The notes under the pieces were generated by a model. The model was given only the letters and a program-made list of their open reading frames with translations. It did no database searches and had not been told where the DNA came from. A DNA stretch of 54,048 bases, from assembly GCA_007694125.1 (NCBI GenBank), contig RECH01000213.1:1-54048 (forward strand), given 5' to 3'. Shown in pieces: positions 27,336-34,402 of this stretch. The DNA comes from Leptolyngbya sp. DLM2.Bin15. Lineage in GTDB: Bacteria > Cyanobacteriota > Cyanobacteriia > RECH01. Each line of letters starts with the position of its first letter. Within the stretch, counting starts at the first letter, position 1. Both the position numbers and the translations under genes were made by a program.

Positions 27336-27408
27336 CGAGCATGAAGGGATTCGAACCCCCGACCCTCAGAACCGGAATCTGATGCTCTATCCACTGAGCT
27401 ACATGCCC
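27336..27408 (-). tRNA. tRNA-Arg (CCG)
   Basis: A complete cloverleaf is readable on the minus strand: acceptor stem GGGCATG/CATGCTC, D arm TAGCTCAGTGGATAGAGC, anticodon arm TCAGA-TTCCGGT-TCTGA with anticodon CCG, and T arm GGGGG-TTCGAAT-CCCTT. It decodes CGG as arginine. The 3' CCA is not encoded. The antisense strand gives a misleading open frame. Confidence 0.95.
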
Positions 27409-27442
27409 TTATTCAGTGAGTATAGCACTTCTCTAAACACCT

Positions 27443-27940
27443 ATGACCTATCAAGTTTTGTTTGTTTGCCTCGGCAACATCTGTCGATCGCCCTCGGCTG
27501 AAAACATCATGAACCATCTGGTTCAACAGCGGGGGCTCAGCGATCGCATTCAGTGTGACTCAGCGGGCACATCCAGTTACCACATTGGCAGTTCCCCCGA
27601 TCGCCGTATGGCCGCCGCTGCTCGCCAGCGAGGCATTGAGCTGCTTGGGCAGGCTCGGCAACTGACCGCAGACGACCTCGATGCCTTTGACCTGATTTTG
27701 GCGATGGATCGGGAGAACTACCGCGATATCTGCGCCCTCGATGTCAGTCAACGCCATCACGCCAAAGTTAAGCTGATGTGTGAGTTTTGTCAGCACCATA
27801 CCGATCGAGACGTCCCCGATCCTTACTATGGCGGAGCAGAAGGCTTTAACTACGTGATTGACCTGCTGCTGGATGCCTGTGAAGGGCTGCTCGACCACAT
27901 CCTCACCCTCGATCCTGCTACGTCAGATAGCGCTAGTTAG
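27443..27940 (+). CDS. Low-molecular-weight protein-tyrosine phosphatase
   Basis: A 165-residue phosphatase. The P-loop VCLGNICRSPSAE places the nucleophile Cys9 and Arg15 at the N-terminus, and the acid loop VPDPYYGG lies near residues 127-134. Length matches the family. Such enzymes dephosphorylate tyrosine residues, often on kinases of polysaccharide export, and some relatives act as arsenate reductases; the CX5R-S form here fits phosphatases. It is convergent with the response regulator, with a gap of six bases. Confidence 0.92.
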   Translation: MTYQVLFVCLGNICRSPSAENIMNHLVQQRGLSDRIQCDSAGTSSYHIGSSPDRRMAAAARQRGIELLGQARQLTADDLDAFDLILAMDRENYRDICALDVSQRHHAKVKLMCEFCQHHTDRDVPDPYYGGAEGFNYVIDLLLDACEGLLDHILTLDPATSDSAS

Positions 27941-27946
27941 CCAGCC

Positions 27947-28633
27947 CTAGATCAGGTGATGTTCTAGGGCAAAACGCACCAGTTCAGCCCGATTGCTCGT
28001 GGTAGTTTTGCGCAGTAAGCTGCTGACATACTTTTCGACGGTGCGCGGGCTGAGGTGTAGGCGATCGCCAATTTGGGCATTCGACAAACCATCCGAGAGC
28101 AGATCTAGCACATCTCGTTCGCGGGTGGTCAGGTCGGGTGTATCGAGGATGGTTAAGGGATGGGGTGTTTTGGATGCATCGGTATGGGAGCCGTGGCGGG
28201 ATGCATCTGGCCCTGGGGCAGCAACAGCTTGCGTTCGCGTATGCCATTCGGTTTGGATCATCTGCGATCGCTCTAGCAAATTTCGCACAATAGCCCCCAG
28301 TTCCACCAGTTCAAACGGCTTAGCCAAGTAGGCATCACAGCCGAGCTTATAGCCTCGAACTCGTTCTTCTGTCAGCGTTCGAGCCGTCAAAAAAATGACC
28401 GGCAACAGGCGAAACATGGGTTGGCGGCGTACCTGGTTGACCAACTCATACCCATCCAGAAAGGGCATGGTCACATCGGTGATTAATAAATGGGGAGAAT
28501 GTTTCTCGATCACCGATAGAGCTTCCCGACCATCTTCGGCAACAATCACAAGATAGCCTGCTAGTTCCAGATAATCGCTGATAGATAGGCGAGTTCCTGG
28601 GTCATCTTCAGCGACGAGAATAGTCAGCGGCAT
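27947..28633 (-). CDS. NarL-type response regulator, Ycf29-like
   Basis: A 228-residue two-domain regulator. The receiver domain has the acidic pair ED-D near residues 9-11, the phosphorylated Asp53 in LLITDVTMP, and the lysine in YLAKPFE. The LuxR/NarL-type HTH at the C-terminus reads LTTRERDVLDLLSDGLSNAQIGDRLHLSPRTVEKYVSSLLRK. This layout fits Ycf29 (TctD-like) of cyanobacteria and red-algal plastids. No sensor kinase lies next to it. The Ycf29 link is a family-level judgement. Confidence 0.85.
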   Translation of the reverse strand: MPLTILVAEDDPGTRLSISDYLELAGYLVIVAEDGREALSVIEKHSPHLLITDVTMPFLDGYELVNQVRRQPMFRLLPVIFLTARTLTEERVRGYKLGCDAYLAKPFELVELGAIVRNLLERSQMIQTEWHTRTQAVAAPGPDASRHGSHTDASKTPHPLTILDTPDLTTRERDVLDLLSDGLSNAQIGDRLHLSPRTVEKYVSSLLRKTTTSNRAELVRFALEHHLI

Positions 28634-29179
28634 AAGTAGAGAGTAGAGTGACGAAATTAGCTCACAGCTTCAAGGTTGAGAAGCATAGATATAGACTGCA
28701 TCCCAACGTAACATGCCTGTCTGAAGTGCTTCAACGACACCCCCATAGAGTCAACTTATCTACCCACGGTCTATCTTGGAGCTAGCCAAAGCTCGTTCTC
28801 TAGCTAGCCTTAGCCGTCAACCGCATAAGGGCATAGAGCAAGCAACACCCAACGGAGTCGAAGAATGATGGTGCTTAACCAGACACTCTACCTGGGTTTG
28901 TACTTAGGATGACAGATCCTTAAGCCAAGCTCAGGGGAGAGCATTTCTGCAAGCTTGTTCAACGACTGCCATGATGAGTGGGCAGGCTAGGATGCTGAAC
29001 CTAGCATCCAAAAAAAAACCATGTTCAATCACGTTACAGGTATAAGCATAACGTGAAATTCCCATAGCCCTAATTGCGACTTGATGAGACCATGAGATTC
29101 TTTGGCTAGCGTAACCGTTAGCTGTGCTCCATCCCAAACTAGCGTTACGCAAGCCTCAAGCTGTCTTCTCTTCTGCGCT
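28634..29179. other. Spacer between the response regulator and purQ
   Basis: No gene is supported in this 546-base stretch. It holds two structures: GGATGCT at 28990-28996 pairing with AGCATCC at 29003-29009, followed by nine A, and GGCTAGCGTAAC at 29104-29115 pairing with GTTACGCAAGCC at 29144-29155. The right part must carry the purQ 3' end; the left part probably holds the regulator's promoter. Confidence 0.4.
29104..29155 (-). terminator. Inverted repeat after purQ
   Basis: GGCTAGCGTAAC and GTTACGCAAGCC form a 12-bp stem with one mismatch around a 28-base loop, 25 bases past the purQ stop. On the minus strand the stem is followed by a mixed AAAGAATCTC tract, not a T-run, so termination is plausible but unproven. 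Confidence 0.4.
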
Positions 29180-29878
29180 TTACACACTCACCAACATCGT
29201 GGACAAGAGGCCCTGAAAAAGGTTCATGCCATCGGTGCTGCCCAGCATGGCATCCGCCGCCCGTTCTGGGTGAGGCATCATGCCTAACACGTTGCCTTGG
29301 CGATTGCGAATACCGGCAATATGGTGAATCGACCCATTGGGGTTCGCCTCAGGCGTCAGCTCCCCAGCGCTATTGCAGTAGCGAAATAGCACCTGCTGAT
29401 GGGTTTCTAGCTCGTTGAGGGTGGCCTCGTCGGCATAGTAGCACCCTTCTCCATGGGCAATGGGCAGGGTGATCACTTGGTGCGGCTGGTAGGCCTGCGT
29501 CCAAGGCTGTACCGATCGCTCCACCCGCACCGAGACGCGATCGCAAACAAAATGGAGATCTCGATTTCTCACCAGGGCTCCTGGCAATAGCCCCATTTCG
29601 GTGAGTACTTGGAATCCGTTGCAAATCCCTAGCACCCATTTACCCTTCTGAGCATGGTCTAGGGTGGCTTGCATGGCAGGGGAGAAGCGGGCGATCGCCC
29701 CACAGCGTAGGTAGTCTCCATAGCTAAAACCACCGGGCACCACTATCACATCGAGATCATCAATATCCCGATCTTGGTGCCAGACCATGCGCGTAGGCTG
29801 GCCGAGCAGCCCCTGGGTGACCATGGCCACATCGCGATCGCAATTTGATCCTGGGAAGACAATGACGCCAAATTTCAT
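29180..29878 (-). CDS. purQ: Phosphoribosylformylglycinamidine synthase subunit PurQ
   Basis: A 232-residue class I glutamine amidotransferase that feeds ammonia to PurL in the fourth step of purine synthesis. It begins MKFGVIVFPGSNCDRDV, has VPGGFSYGDYLRCGAIA, the nucleophile cysteine in GICNGFQVL, and the His/Glu pair in the C-terminal MMPHPERAAD. AGAGGATCC provides the ribosome-binding site. It follows purS by 14 bases; purL is not in the window. Confidence 0.96.
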   Translation of the reverse strand: MKFGVIVFPGSNCDRDVAMVTQGLLGQPTRMVWHQDRDIDDLDVIVVPGGFSYGDYLRCGAIARFSPAMQATLDHAQKGKWVLGICNGFQVLTEMGLLPGALVRNRDLHFVCDRVSVRVERSVQPWTQAYQPHQVITLPIAHGEGCYYADEATLNELETHQQVLFRYCNSAGELTPEANPNGSIHHIAGIRNRQGNVLGMMPHPERAADAMLGSTDGMNLFQGLLSTMLVSV

Positions 29879-29892
29879 ACAAGGATCCTCTA

Positions 29893-30174
29893 CTACTTCG
29901 ACACAGACGCCGGGGCGATCGCATCCACCAACTCAAACCGATAGTTTTCAATGACTGGATTGGCCAGCAGTTGATCACACATGCGATCGAGCTGCCCCTC
30001 GGCCTCCTCAGCCGTGCCAGCCTGGAGCGTCAGTTCCACATATTTACCAATCCGCACACCCTCTACATTATCGTAGCCAAGATGCTTCAGACCAGACTGG
30101 ACGGCTGTCCCAGCAGGATCGAGCACCGAAGGGCGCAGGGTGACATAAATTCGGGCGTGATAAGTCTGAGTCAT
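29893..30174 (-). CDS. purS: Phosphoribosylformylglycinamidine synthase subunit PurS
   Basis: A 93-residue small subunit that bridges PurQ and PurL. The sequence YHARIYVTLRPSVLDPAGTAVQSGLKHLGY and VEGVRIGKYVEL are family hallmarks. The ATG at 30174 is chosen because homologues begin just before the first beta strand; the longer in-frame form from 30252 adds a head without similarity. It is the first gene of the purS-purQ unit. Confidence 0.94.
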   Translation of the reverse strand: MTQTYHARIYVTLRPSVLDPAGTAVQSGLKHLGYDNVEGVRIGKYVELTLQAGTAEEAEGQLDRMCDQLLANPVIENYRFELVDAIAPASVSK

Positions 30175-30331
30175 CGTCTCTCTACGGAATACAGGACATA
30201 TAAACAGACGGGCTGTGGGCGCTGCTCCGCAGTCCGACCGAGCAACGAGCATCCTAGCATTCCCAGGTTCACTCTCTCATAGTTCTATGAGGTCTGATGA
30301 AATGATTTAGGTTGAGCAGCGCTCTATGTCA

Positions 30332-30369
30332 TAATCTTTAACAGAGATTCTAATCTTTAACAGAGATTT
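30332..30369. repeat. Two tandem copies of a 19-bp unit
   Basis: TAATCTTTAACAGAGATT plus one base occurs at 30332-30350 and again at 30351-30369, with only the last base different. It lies just left of the TnpB remnant. It may be a duplication tied to loss of the element, or a pair of operator sites between purS and rubA. Confidence 0.65.
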
Positions 30370-30376
30370 TAACTCA

Positions 30377-30514
30377 GCTACAGCCCAGAGACACTGGGTG
30401 GTGATGCCTGTGGAGGACGGTTGCTTGGGAACCCCAATGAAGCAGGAAACCCCAACCGCGAGGAAGGGAAGCCCGTACTCTACCCGTTAGGGTGGAATGT
30501 TGGGAGAATGTCAC
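30377..30514 (+). pseudogene. TnpB C-terminal remnant and right end of an IS200/IS605-type element
   Basis: One frame reads PVEDGCLGTPMKQETPTARK and ends at TAG 30488-30490. The MKQE ending and the DNA that follows (AGCAGGAAACCCCAACCGCGAGG, shortened here, then GAAGCCCGTACTCTACC, a GTTA turn and AATGTCAC) match the 3' end of IS605-type tnpB elements that I recall from cyanobacteria. This end also encodes the guide-like omega RNA and the right-end hairpin used in transposition. All of the RuvC-like catalytic core and the left end are missing, so the piece is a relic. It ends about 40 bases before the rubA start. Confidence 0.75.
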
Positions 30515-30555
30515 TGTTGTCCGTACTGTTTGTTGTCCGTACAGAGGGTAGAGCC

Positions 30556-30972
30556 ATGACTACTGACGCTGCTGACTCCGGCGAGACAAATCCAACTCCG
30601 GCTGCTGACGTAACTGGTCAGGCAGACGAGTCCGCTGACCATGCCCCTGAGGCTTTAGATCCTAAAGACCTCGATCGCTATGAATGTCGCTCCTGCGGCT
30701 ATATCTATGAGCCGGTGAAGGGAGATGGACGGGCCGTTGAGCCAGGTACTCCGTTTGAAGATCTGTCGATTGTTTGGCGATGCCCGGTCTGCTCAGCCCG
30801 CGCGAGTCAATTCAGCAATATTGGCCCCACGGGCAACCCATCTGGCTTTAAAGAAAATTTAGGCTATGGGCTGGGCGTGAATCGCCTCACCCCTGGGCAA
30901 AAAAATATTCTCATTTTTAGTGCCTTGGGACTTGGCGTTCTATTCTTCCTGAGCCTTTATGGTTTGAAGTAG
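30556..30972 (+). CDS. rubA: Rubredoxin RubA with C-terminal membrane anchor
   Basis: A 138-residue protein. A disordered acidic head (about residues 1-38) precedes the rubredoxin fold with its iron ligands in YECRSCGYIYEP and WRCPVCSA. The last 20 residues form a transmembrane segment (LIFSALGLGVLFFLSLYGL). RubA helps photosystem II and photosystem I assembly in the thylakoid. The ATG at 30556 follows AGAGGGTAG; the longer in-frame form from 30421 would read through IS-derived sequence. It is the first gene of the rubA-ycf48-psbEFLJ cluster conserved in cyanobacteria. Confidence 0.95.
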   Translation: MTTDAADSGETNPTPAADVTGQADESADHAPEALDPKDLDRYECRSCGYIYEPVKGDGRAVEPGTPFEDLSIVWRCPVCSARASQFSNIGPTGNPSGFKENLGYGLGVNRLTPGQKNILIFSALGLGVLFFLSLYGLK

Positions 30973-31072
30973 GGGAGCCAAGGGCGATCGCTGCTTTGTT
31001 GCTGAAGGATCGCTGCTCCCCCTAAGCGTCCATCCGGTGTTCAGAATTGCTTAATCCTTAGACCCATTGATC

Positions 31073-32089
31073 ATGCTGTCCTTTCCTAAGTCCATCGCTC
31101 GATTTGTAATTCTGTGTGTTGCTGTGTTGCTCACCAGTGGCTGCGCCAATGCGTATCTAGAAGGAACGGCCACCAACGCTTGGCATACGGTCAGCATTCC
31201 CACCGATGCCACCCTGCTTGACATTGCCTTTGCTGAAGATGCCCAACATGGTTGGCTGGTTGGTAAACAGTCTACTGTTCTAGAAACGAGCGACGGCGGC
31301 GTCAACTGGAAGTTGCGATCGCTTGATTTGGGCGACCAAAATTACAACTTGAACTCCGTTAGTTTTTACCGCAATGAAGGATGGATTGTGGGGCTACCCA
31401 GCCTCCTCCTCCACACCACCGATGGCGGTGACACCTGGTCTCGTGTGCCCCTCAGTGATCAACTGCCCGGCTCACCCGACACCATCACCGCCCTGGGAGA
31501 CGGCATTGCAGAACTTACCACGGATATTGGGGCGATCTACCGCACCCAAGACGCCGGGCAACATTGGCGCGCCATGGTCACCGAAGCGGTCGGGGTCTTG
31601 CGCAACATTTCCCGCTCTGCCGATGGTCGCTATGTGTCGGTGTCGTCCCGAGGCAACTTCTACTCAACCTGGGTGCCTGGCGATGACGTCTGGGTACAGC
31701 ACAACCGCAATAGTTCTCGCCGCCTGCAGAACATGGGGTTCACAGCCGATGGACGGCTATGGTTGATCGCTCGCGGTGGCATCGTTCAATTTGGTGAAAC
31801 TGAGGATGATCTAGAAGCTTGGGGCGAAGCCGTTACGCCGGAATTTGCCACCAGTTGGGGCTTCTTAGACCTCACCTATCAAACCGAGGACGATGTGTGG
31901 TTGGCGGGCGGCAGTGGCAACCTGTTCTACAGCTCAGATGGCGGTAAAACCTGGTTGAAAGACAAGGCCGTTGAAAACGTTCCTTCAAATTTCTATCGCG
32001 TGATGTTTGTGAATCCAGAGCTAGGGTTCATTTTGGGCCAGAGCGGTGTGTTGCTGCGGTATGATCCAGCCACTGCAGAGCTTGCCTAG
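31073..32089 (+). CDS. ycf48: Photosystem II assembly factor Ycf48 (HCF136)
   Basis: A 338-residue lipoprotein. The signal peptide ends with the lipobox LTSGC near residues 20-24, so the mature protein is anchored on the lumenal side. The rest is a seven-bladed propeller with repeated S-D-G-G-x-x-W units (LETSDGGVNWKL, HTTDGGDTW, YRTQDAGQHWR, YSSDGGKTW). Ycf48 binds the D1 precursor and early assembly complexes. ATG at 31073 is used rather than TTG at 31067. It lies 100 bases after rubA and 147 before psbE. Confidence 0.95.
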   Translation: MLSFPKSIARFVILCVAVLLTSGCANAYLEGTATNAWHTVSIPTDATLLDIAFAEDAQHGWLVGKQSTVLETSDGGVNWKLRSLDLGDQNYNLNSVSFYRNEGWIVGLPSLLLHTTDGGDTWSRVPLSDQLPGSPDTITALGDGIAELTTDIGAIYRTQDAGQHWRAMVTEAVGVLRNISRSADGRYVSVSSRGNFYSTWVPGDDVWVQHNRNSSRRLQNMGFTADGRLWLIARGGIVQFGETEDDLEAWGEAVTPEFATSWGFLDLTYQTEDDVWLAGGSGNLFYSSDGGKTWLKDKAVENVPSNFYRVMFVNPELGFILGQSGVLLRYDPATAELA

Positions 32090-32236
32090 TTCCTTGAGAA
32101 CCAGAACTAGACATACTCACAACCGCTCTAAATATGGGAGACTGACCAGTAGTAGAGCGCGATCGCTTTACCGTAAATCCCATCGTTTCGTATCATAAAG
32201 AATAGGTTCTAGTAGTCATAAGATTGGAGTAATTTG

Positions 32237-32482
32237 ATGGCCGGTACCACAGGAGAACGTCCCTTTTCTGACATTGTTACCAGTATTAGATATTGGGTCA
32301 TTCATAGCATCACCATTCCCGCTCTGTTTATTGCAGGATGGCTATTTGTCAGCACCGGGTTGGCATACGACGCTTTTGGCACACCTCGCCCCAACGAGTA
32401 TTTCACTCAAGAGCGCCAGGAAGTTCCGATCCTGAATGAGCGCTTTGAGGCAAAGCAACAAATTCAAGATTTTCTGAAGTAG
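32237..32482 (+). CDS. psbE: Cytochrome b559 alpha subunit PsbE
   Basis: An 81-residue thylakoid protein. The haem-ligand His23 lies in [18 protein letters not shown], and the lumenal tail has the typical [17 protein letters not shown]. Together with PsbF it holds the haem of cytochrome b559 at the heart of photosystem II. The gene begins at ATG 32237; GGAGT just upstream serves as ribosome-binding site. Confidence 0.98.
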   Translation: MAGTTGERPFSDIVTSIRYWVIHSITIPALFIAGWLFVSTGLAYDAFGTPRPNEYFTQERQEVPILNERFEAKQQIQDFLK

Positions 32483-32510
32483 TCCACCATTCCAAACCCG
32501 TTTGAAAACT

Positions 32511-32645
32511 ATGACTGGAAACAACCCGAACGAGCCCATTTCTTATCCCATTTTCACCGTGCGGTGGTTAGCTGTGCACACCTTGGCCGTGCCAACCATC
32601 TTTTTCATCGGGGCGATCGCCGCTATGCAGTTTATCCAACGATAG
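32511..32645 (+). CDS. psbF: Cytochrome b559 beta subunit PsbF
   Basis: A 44-residue protein with one membrane span. His23, in [19 protein letters not shown], is the second axial haem ligand of cytochrome b559. The C-terminus AMQFIQR is invariant in the family. It begins 28 bases after psbE in the conserved order psbE-psbF-psbL-psbJ. Confidence 0.98.
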   Translation: MTGNNPNEPISYPIFTVRWLAVHTLAVPTIFFIGAIAAMQFIQR

Positions 32646-32654
32646 GAGCATTTC

Positions 32655-32774
32655 ATGGACCGTTCCCCAAATCCCAATAAGCAGCCCGTAGAGCTCAATA
32701 GAACATCCCTCTACCTGGGTCTTTTGCTCGTTTTTGTGCTAGGAATCCTGTTCTCTAGCTACTTTTTCAACTAA
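32655..32774 (+). CDS. psbL: Photosystem II protein PsbL
   Basis: A 39-residue single-span protein beginning [20 protein letters not shown] and ending [10 protein letters not shown], as in all PsbL. It lies at the dimer interface of photosystem II and supports electron flow near QA. It starts nine bases after psbF; the TAGGAG overlapping the psbF stop is a good ribosome-binding site. Confidence 0.98.
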   Translation: MDRSPNPNKQPVELNRTSLYLGLLLVFVLGILFSSYFFN

Positions 32775-32801
32775 CGCCGGTTGTTCTTGTCGTTTCCCAC
32801 C

Positions 32802-32820
32802 GGTGACCACCCCAGTCACC
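32802..32820 (+). promoter_or_regulatory. Hairpin between psbL and psbJ
   Basis: GGTGAC at 32802-32807 pairs with GTCACC at 32815-32820 around a seven-base loop. ACCCC and GGGGT near 32894-32913 may form another stem. Both lie in an unusually long 206-base gap between psbL and psbJ and could act as attenuator or mRNA-processing signals. Confidence 0.4.
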
Positions 32821-32980
32821 TAGGCGAAATGTCATGGGATAGTCCGCTAACGTCAATGCGACGGGTTGAGTACTACAGCGCACGATCGCAAGCAACCCCT
32901 GAATTAACGGGGGTAAACGTTAAGCTTGGTTAGCTCTAAAAACCTTCAATGTTGTCTTCGTTAAAAGAGGTATAGCAAAC

Positions 32981-33100
32981 ATGTCTAGTTCTGGACGTAT
33001 TCCCCTGTGGGTCGTTGCCACCATCGCTGGTCTTGGCGCACTGGCCGTTCTTGGTTTGTTTTTCTACGGAGCCTACGCTGGTCTAGGTTCTTCCATCTAG
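32981..33100 (+). CDS. psbJ: Photosystem II protein PsbJ
   Basis: A 39-residue one-span protein, [20 protein letters not shown] followed by the [12 protein letters not shown] tail that is diagnostic of PsbJ. It affects plastoquinone exchange in photosystem II. AAGAGG precedes the start. It ends the psbEFLJ set, though the wide gap after psbL means it may also have its own promoter. Confidence 0.97.
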   Translation: MSSSGRIPLWVVATIAGLGALAVLGLFFYGAYAGLGSSI

Positions 33101-33167
33101 TCTTGGCAAGCGATCGCTGAGGGGCATCCTGTCTCTCCTGAGCGTGACCTAGGCTAATGTTCATCTT

Positions 33168-33203
33168 AATAAGCGGCATTCCAGTCTTGGAGTGCCGCTT
33201 ATT
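33168..33203. terminator. Strong bidirectional hairpin after psbJ
   Basis: AATAAGCGGCATTCCA at 33168-33183 pairs with TGGAGTGCCGCTTATT at 33188-33203, a 16-bp stem with one G-T pair and a four-base loop (GTCT). T-rich and A-rich flanks make it suitable for termination from both sides. It closes the psbEFLJ unit. Confidence 0.85.
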
Positions 33204-33237
33204 GTTGGGTGATCGAGGTCGTGCTGCGACGACTCAC

Positions 33238-33281
33238 AAAAAGCCCCCGATTTCATGACGAAACCAGGGGAGACATGGGGG
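33238..33281 (-). terminator. Terminator of psaL
   Basis: On the minus strand CCCCC (33281-33277) pairs with GGGGG (33248-33244), and the stem is followed by CTTTTTG. It lies 20 bases past the psaL stop, and this layout fits an intrinsic terminator, although the loop is long. Confidence 0.55.
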
Positions 33282-33301
33282 TTGGTTAATCGCGATCGCG
33301 A

Positions 33302-33778
33302 TTATGCTAGCAAGGCTTGGAAAACACCCGCCTTAAACACTTGGAACAGGATGTAAGCAAATACAGCTCCACCCATGCCGCCAATCAAGAAACTGCCAGC
33401 AAACTCACTCCAGCCCTCTTGAGTACCCAATGCTTCTGGAGGGTGAGGATTGGTAATGGTGGCAATCGGCTTCAAAACACCGGTGCTGCTATACAGCGAT
33501 AGGCAAACCGTTAGGATGAGCACCAGCACAATGGCGGCGATCAAACCCACAAAGTCAGCTAGCTCGGTGTTGCGGAAGTGGCTGCCGAGGGCAAAGGGGC
33601 CAAACAGCAAATAGCCATGGGCCATCCCAATTTCCAGCCCACGACGCTGTGGCGAAAGCCCAGCTCGGTAAGCAGGCAGATTATTGATAAATGCCTTGGT
33701 AAACCCAGATGAATTAACAGGGGTGGCTAAATTTCCAATTTGAGGATCGCCCGCCGGTTGAATTACTTGCATGGTCAT
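33302..33778 (-). CDS. psaL: Photosystem I subunit XI, PsaL
   Basis: A 158-residue membrane protein with the family motifs NLPAYRAGLSPQRRGLEIGMAHGY (cut short here: PAYRAGLSPQRRGLEIG), GPFALGSHFRNTELADF and the C-terminal FLIGGMGGAVFAYILFQ. PsaL forms the centre of photosystem I trimers or tetramers. ATG at 33778 is used; ATG at 33772 is two codons downstream. It follows psaI by about 220 bases on the same strand. Confidence 0.97.
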   Translation of the reverse strand: MTMQVIQPAGDPQIGNLATPVNSSGFTKAFINNLPAYRAGLSPQRRGLEIGMAHGYLLFGPFALGSHFRNTELADFVGLIAAIVLVLILTVCLSLYSSTGVLKPIATITNPHPPEALGTQEGWSEFAGSFLIGGMGGAVFAYILFQVFKAGVFQALLA

Positions 33779-33846
33779 AAAAATGAAAGTCTCCAGATGA
33801 GATTGGCTAAAGATCTGGACGAATCAACTGTCCAACGTTCAGACGT

Positions 33847-33911
33847 GCCCTAGGACAAAATCCTGGCTTAGCGACTAGGGCATGGCAACAATGGATGAGA
33901 CGGTTGCCCTA
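33847..33911 (-). promoter_or_regulatory. Mutually exclusive hairpins between psaI and psaL
   Basis: Three segments compete: GCCCTAG at 33847-33853, CTAGGGCA at 33875-33882 and TGCCCTA at 33905-33911. The middle one can pair perfectly with either neighbour over seven bases. Such a choice can act as an attenuator or mRNA-processing switch in the psaL leader. Confidence 0.45.
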
Positions 33912-34000
33912 AACCCCAACCAATGTTGACAACTATTGAATGGTTTCAAACATGTTGTGATGATAGGCCGTTCGACCTATCCACCGCGATCGCCGTCTGC

Positions 34001-34117
34001 TTAGATGCCGGCGGCGTCTTCACGCTCAATATAGATAAACAGTAGCGCCATCGTAACAGCAGGGAAAACCAACCCCACAATGGGCACCAAAATGGAAGGT
34101 AAGTATGACGCTGCCAT
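34001..34117 (-). CDS. psaI: Photosystem I subunit VIII, PsaI
   Basis: A 38-residue single-span protein, [20 protein letters not shown], followed by [18 protein letters not shown]. The FIYIE motif after the membrane span is diagnostic. PsaI helps PsaL bind to photosystem I, which fits their order psaI-psaL here. The reading frame at 33946-34146 in another phase is a shadow. Confidence 0.95.
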   Translation of the reverse strand: MAASYLPSILVPIVGLVFPAVTMALLFIYIEREDAAGI

Positions 34118-34192
34118 AAGTAATGTTTCCTAATGTGAAATGACACAGTGTTACAGTCGAATGTACTTTGGATTGGTCATAAATTGTGGTCT

Positions 34193-34208
34193 GCTAAAGA
34201 TTTTTAAC
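34193..34208 (-). promoter_or_regulatory. HLR1-like site upstream of psaI
   Basis: The minus strand reads GTTAAAAATCTTTAGC, close to the HLR1 direct repeat (TTACA, spacer, TTACA) bound by the response regulator RpaB in front of photosystem I genes. It lies about 75 bases before the psaI start. The match is imperfect in both halves, so this is a candidate only. Confidence 0.3.
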
Positions 34209-34402
34209 AAAGTTGGCATTTCTTCATAGATGATCCGGGTTGGGGATGGCTAAAACCTTACGTTTGCTTGCTAAGCCCTTCTGCTGGGAGGGCAGAACAG
34301 GGTATAGTCGGTGTAATCGTGTCTTCTCAGCAAAGGGCGATCGCTCCCTGCCCATGCTCTGCTCATTCATTGGTCACTAGCGCACTGTAGTCGAGGCTCT
34401 TC

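Noticed and set aside
27268-27501. Plus-strand open frame of 77 codons over the tRNA gene
   Set aside because: It is the antisense of tRNA-Arg; frames of the EGIRTPDPQNRNLMLYP type are known artefacts of tRNA antisense translation.
28634-29179. Search for CRISPR-like or small-RNA genes in the spacer
   Set aside because: Only single inverted repeats are present; there is no repeat-spacer pattern and no known RNA motif.
30421-30555. N-terminal extension of rubredoxin by 45 residues
   Set aside because: The extension reads through the IS605-type end sequence and has no family match; ATG 30556 has a proper ribosome-binding site.
33946-34146. 66-codon minus-strand frame
   Set aside because: It overlaps psaI in another phase; the PsaI frame has the diagnostic FIYIE motif, so this is a shadow.
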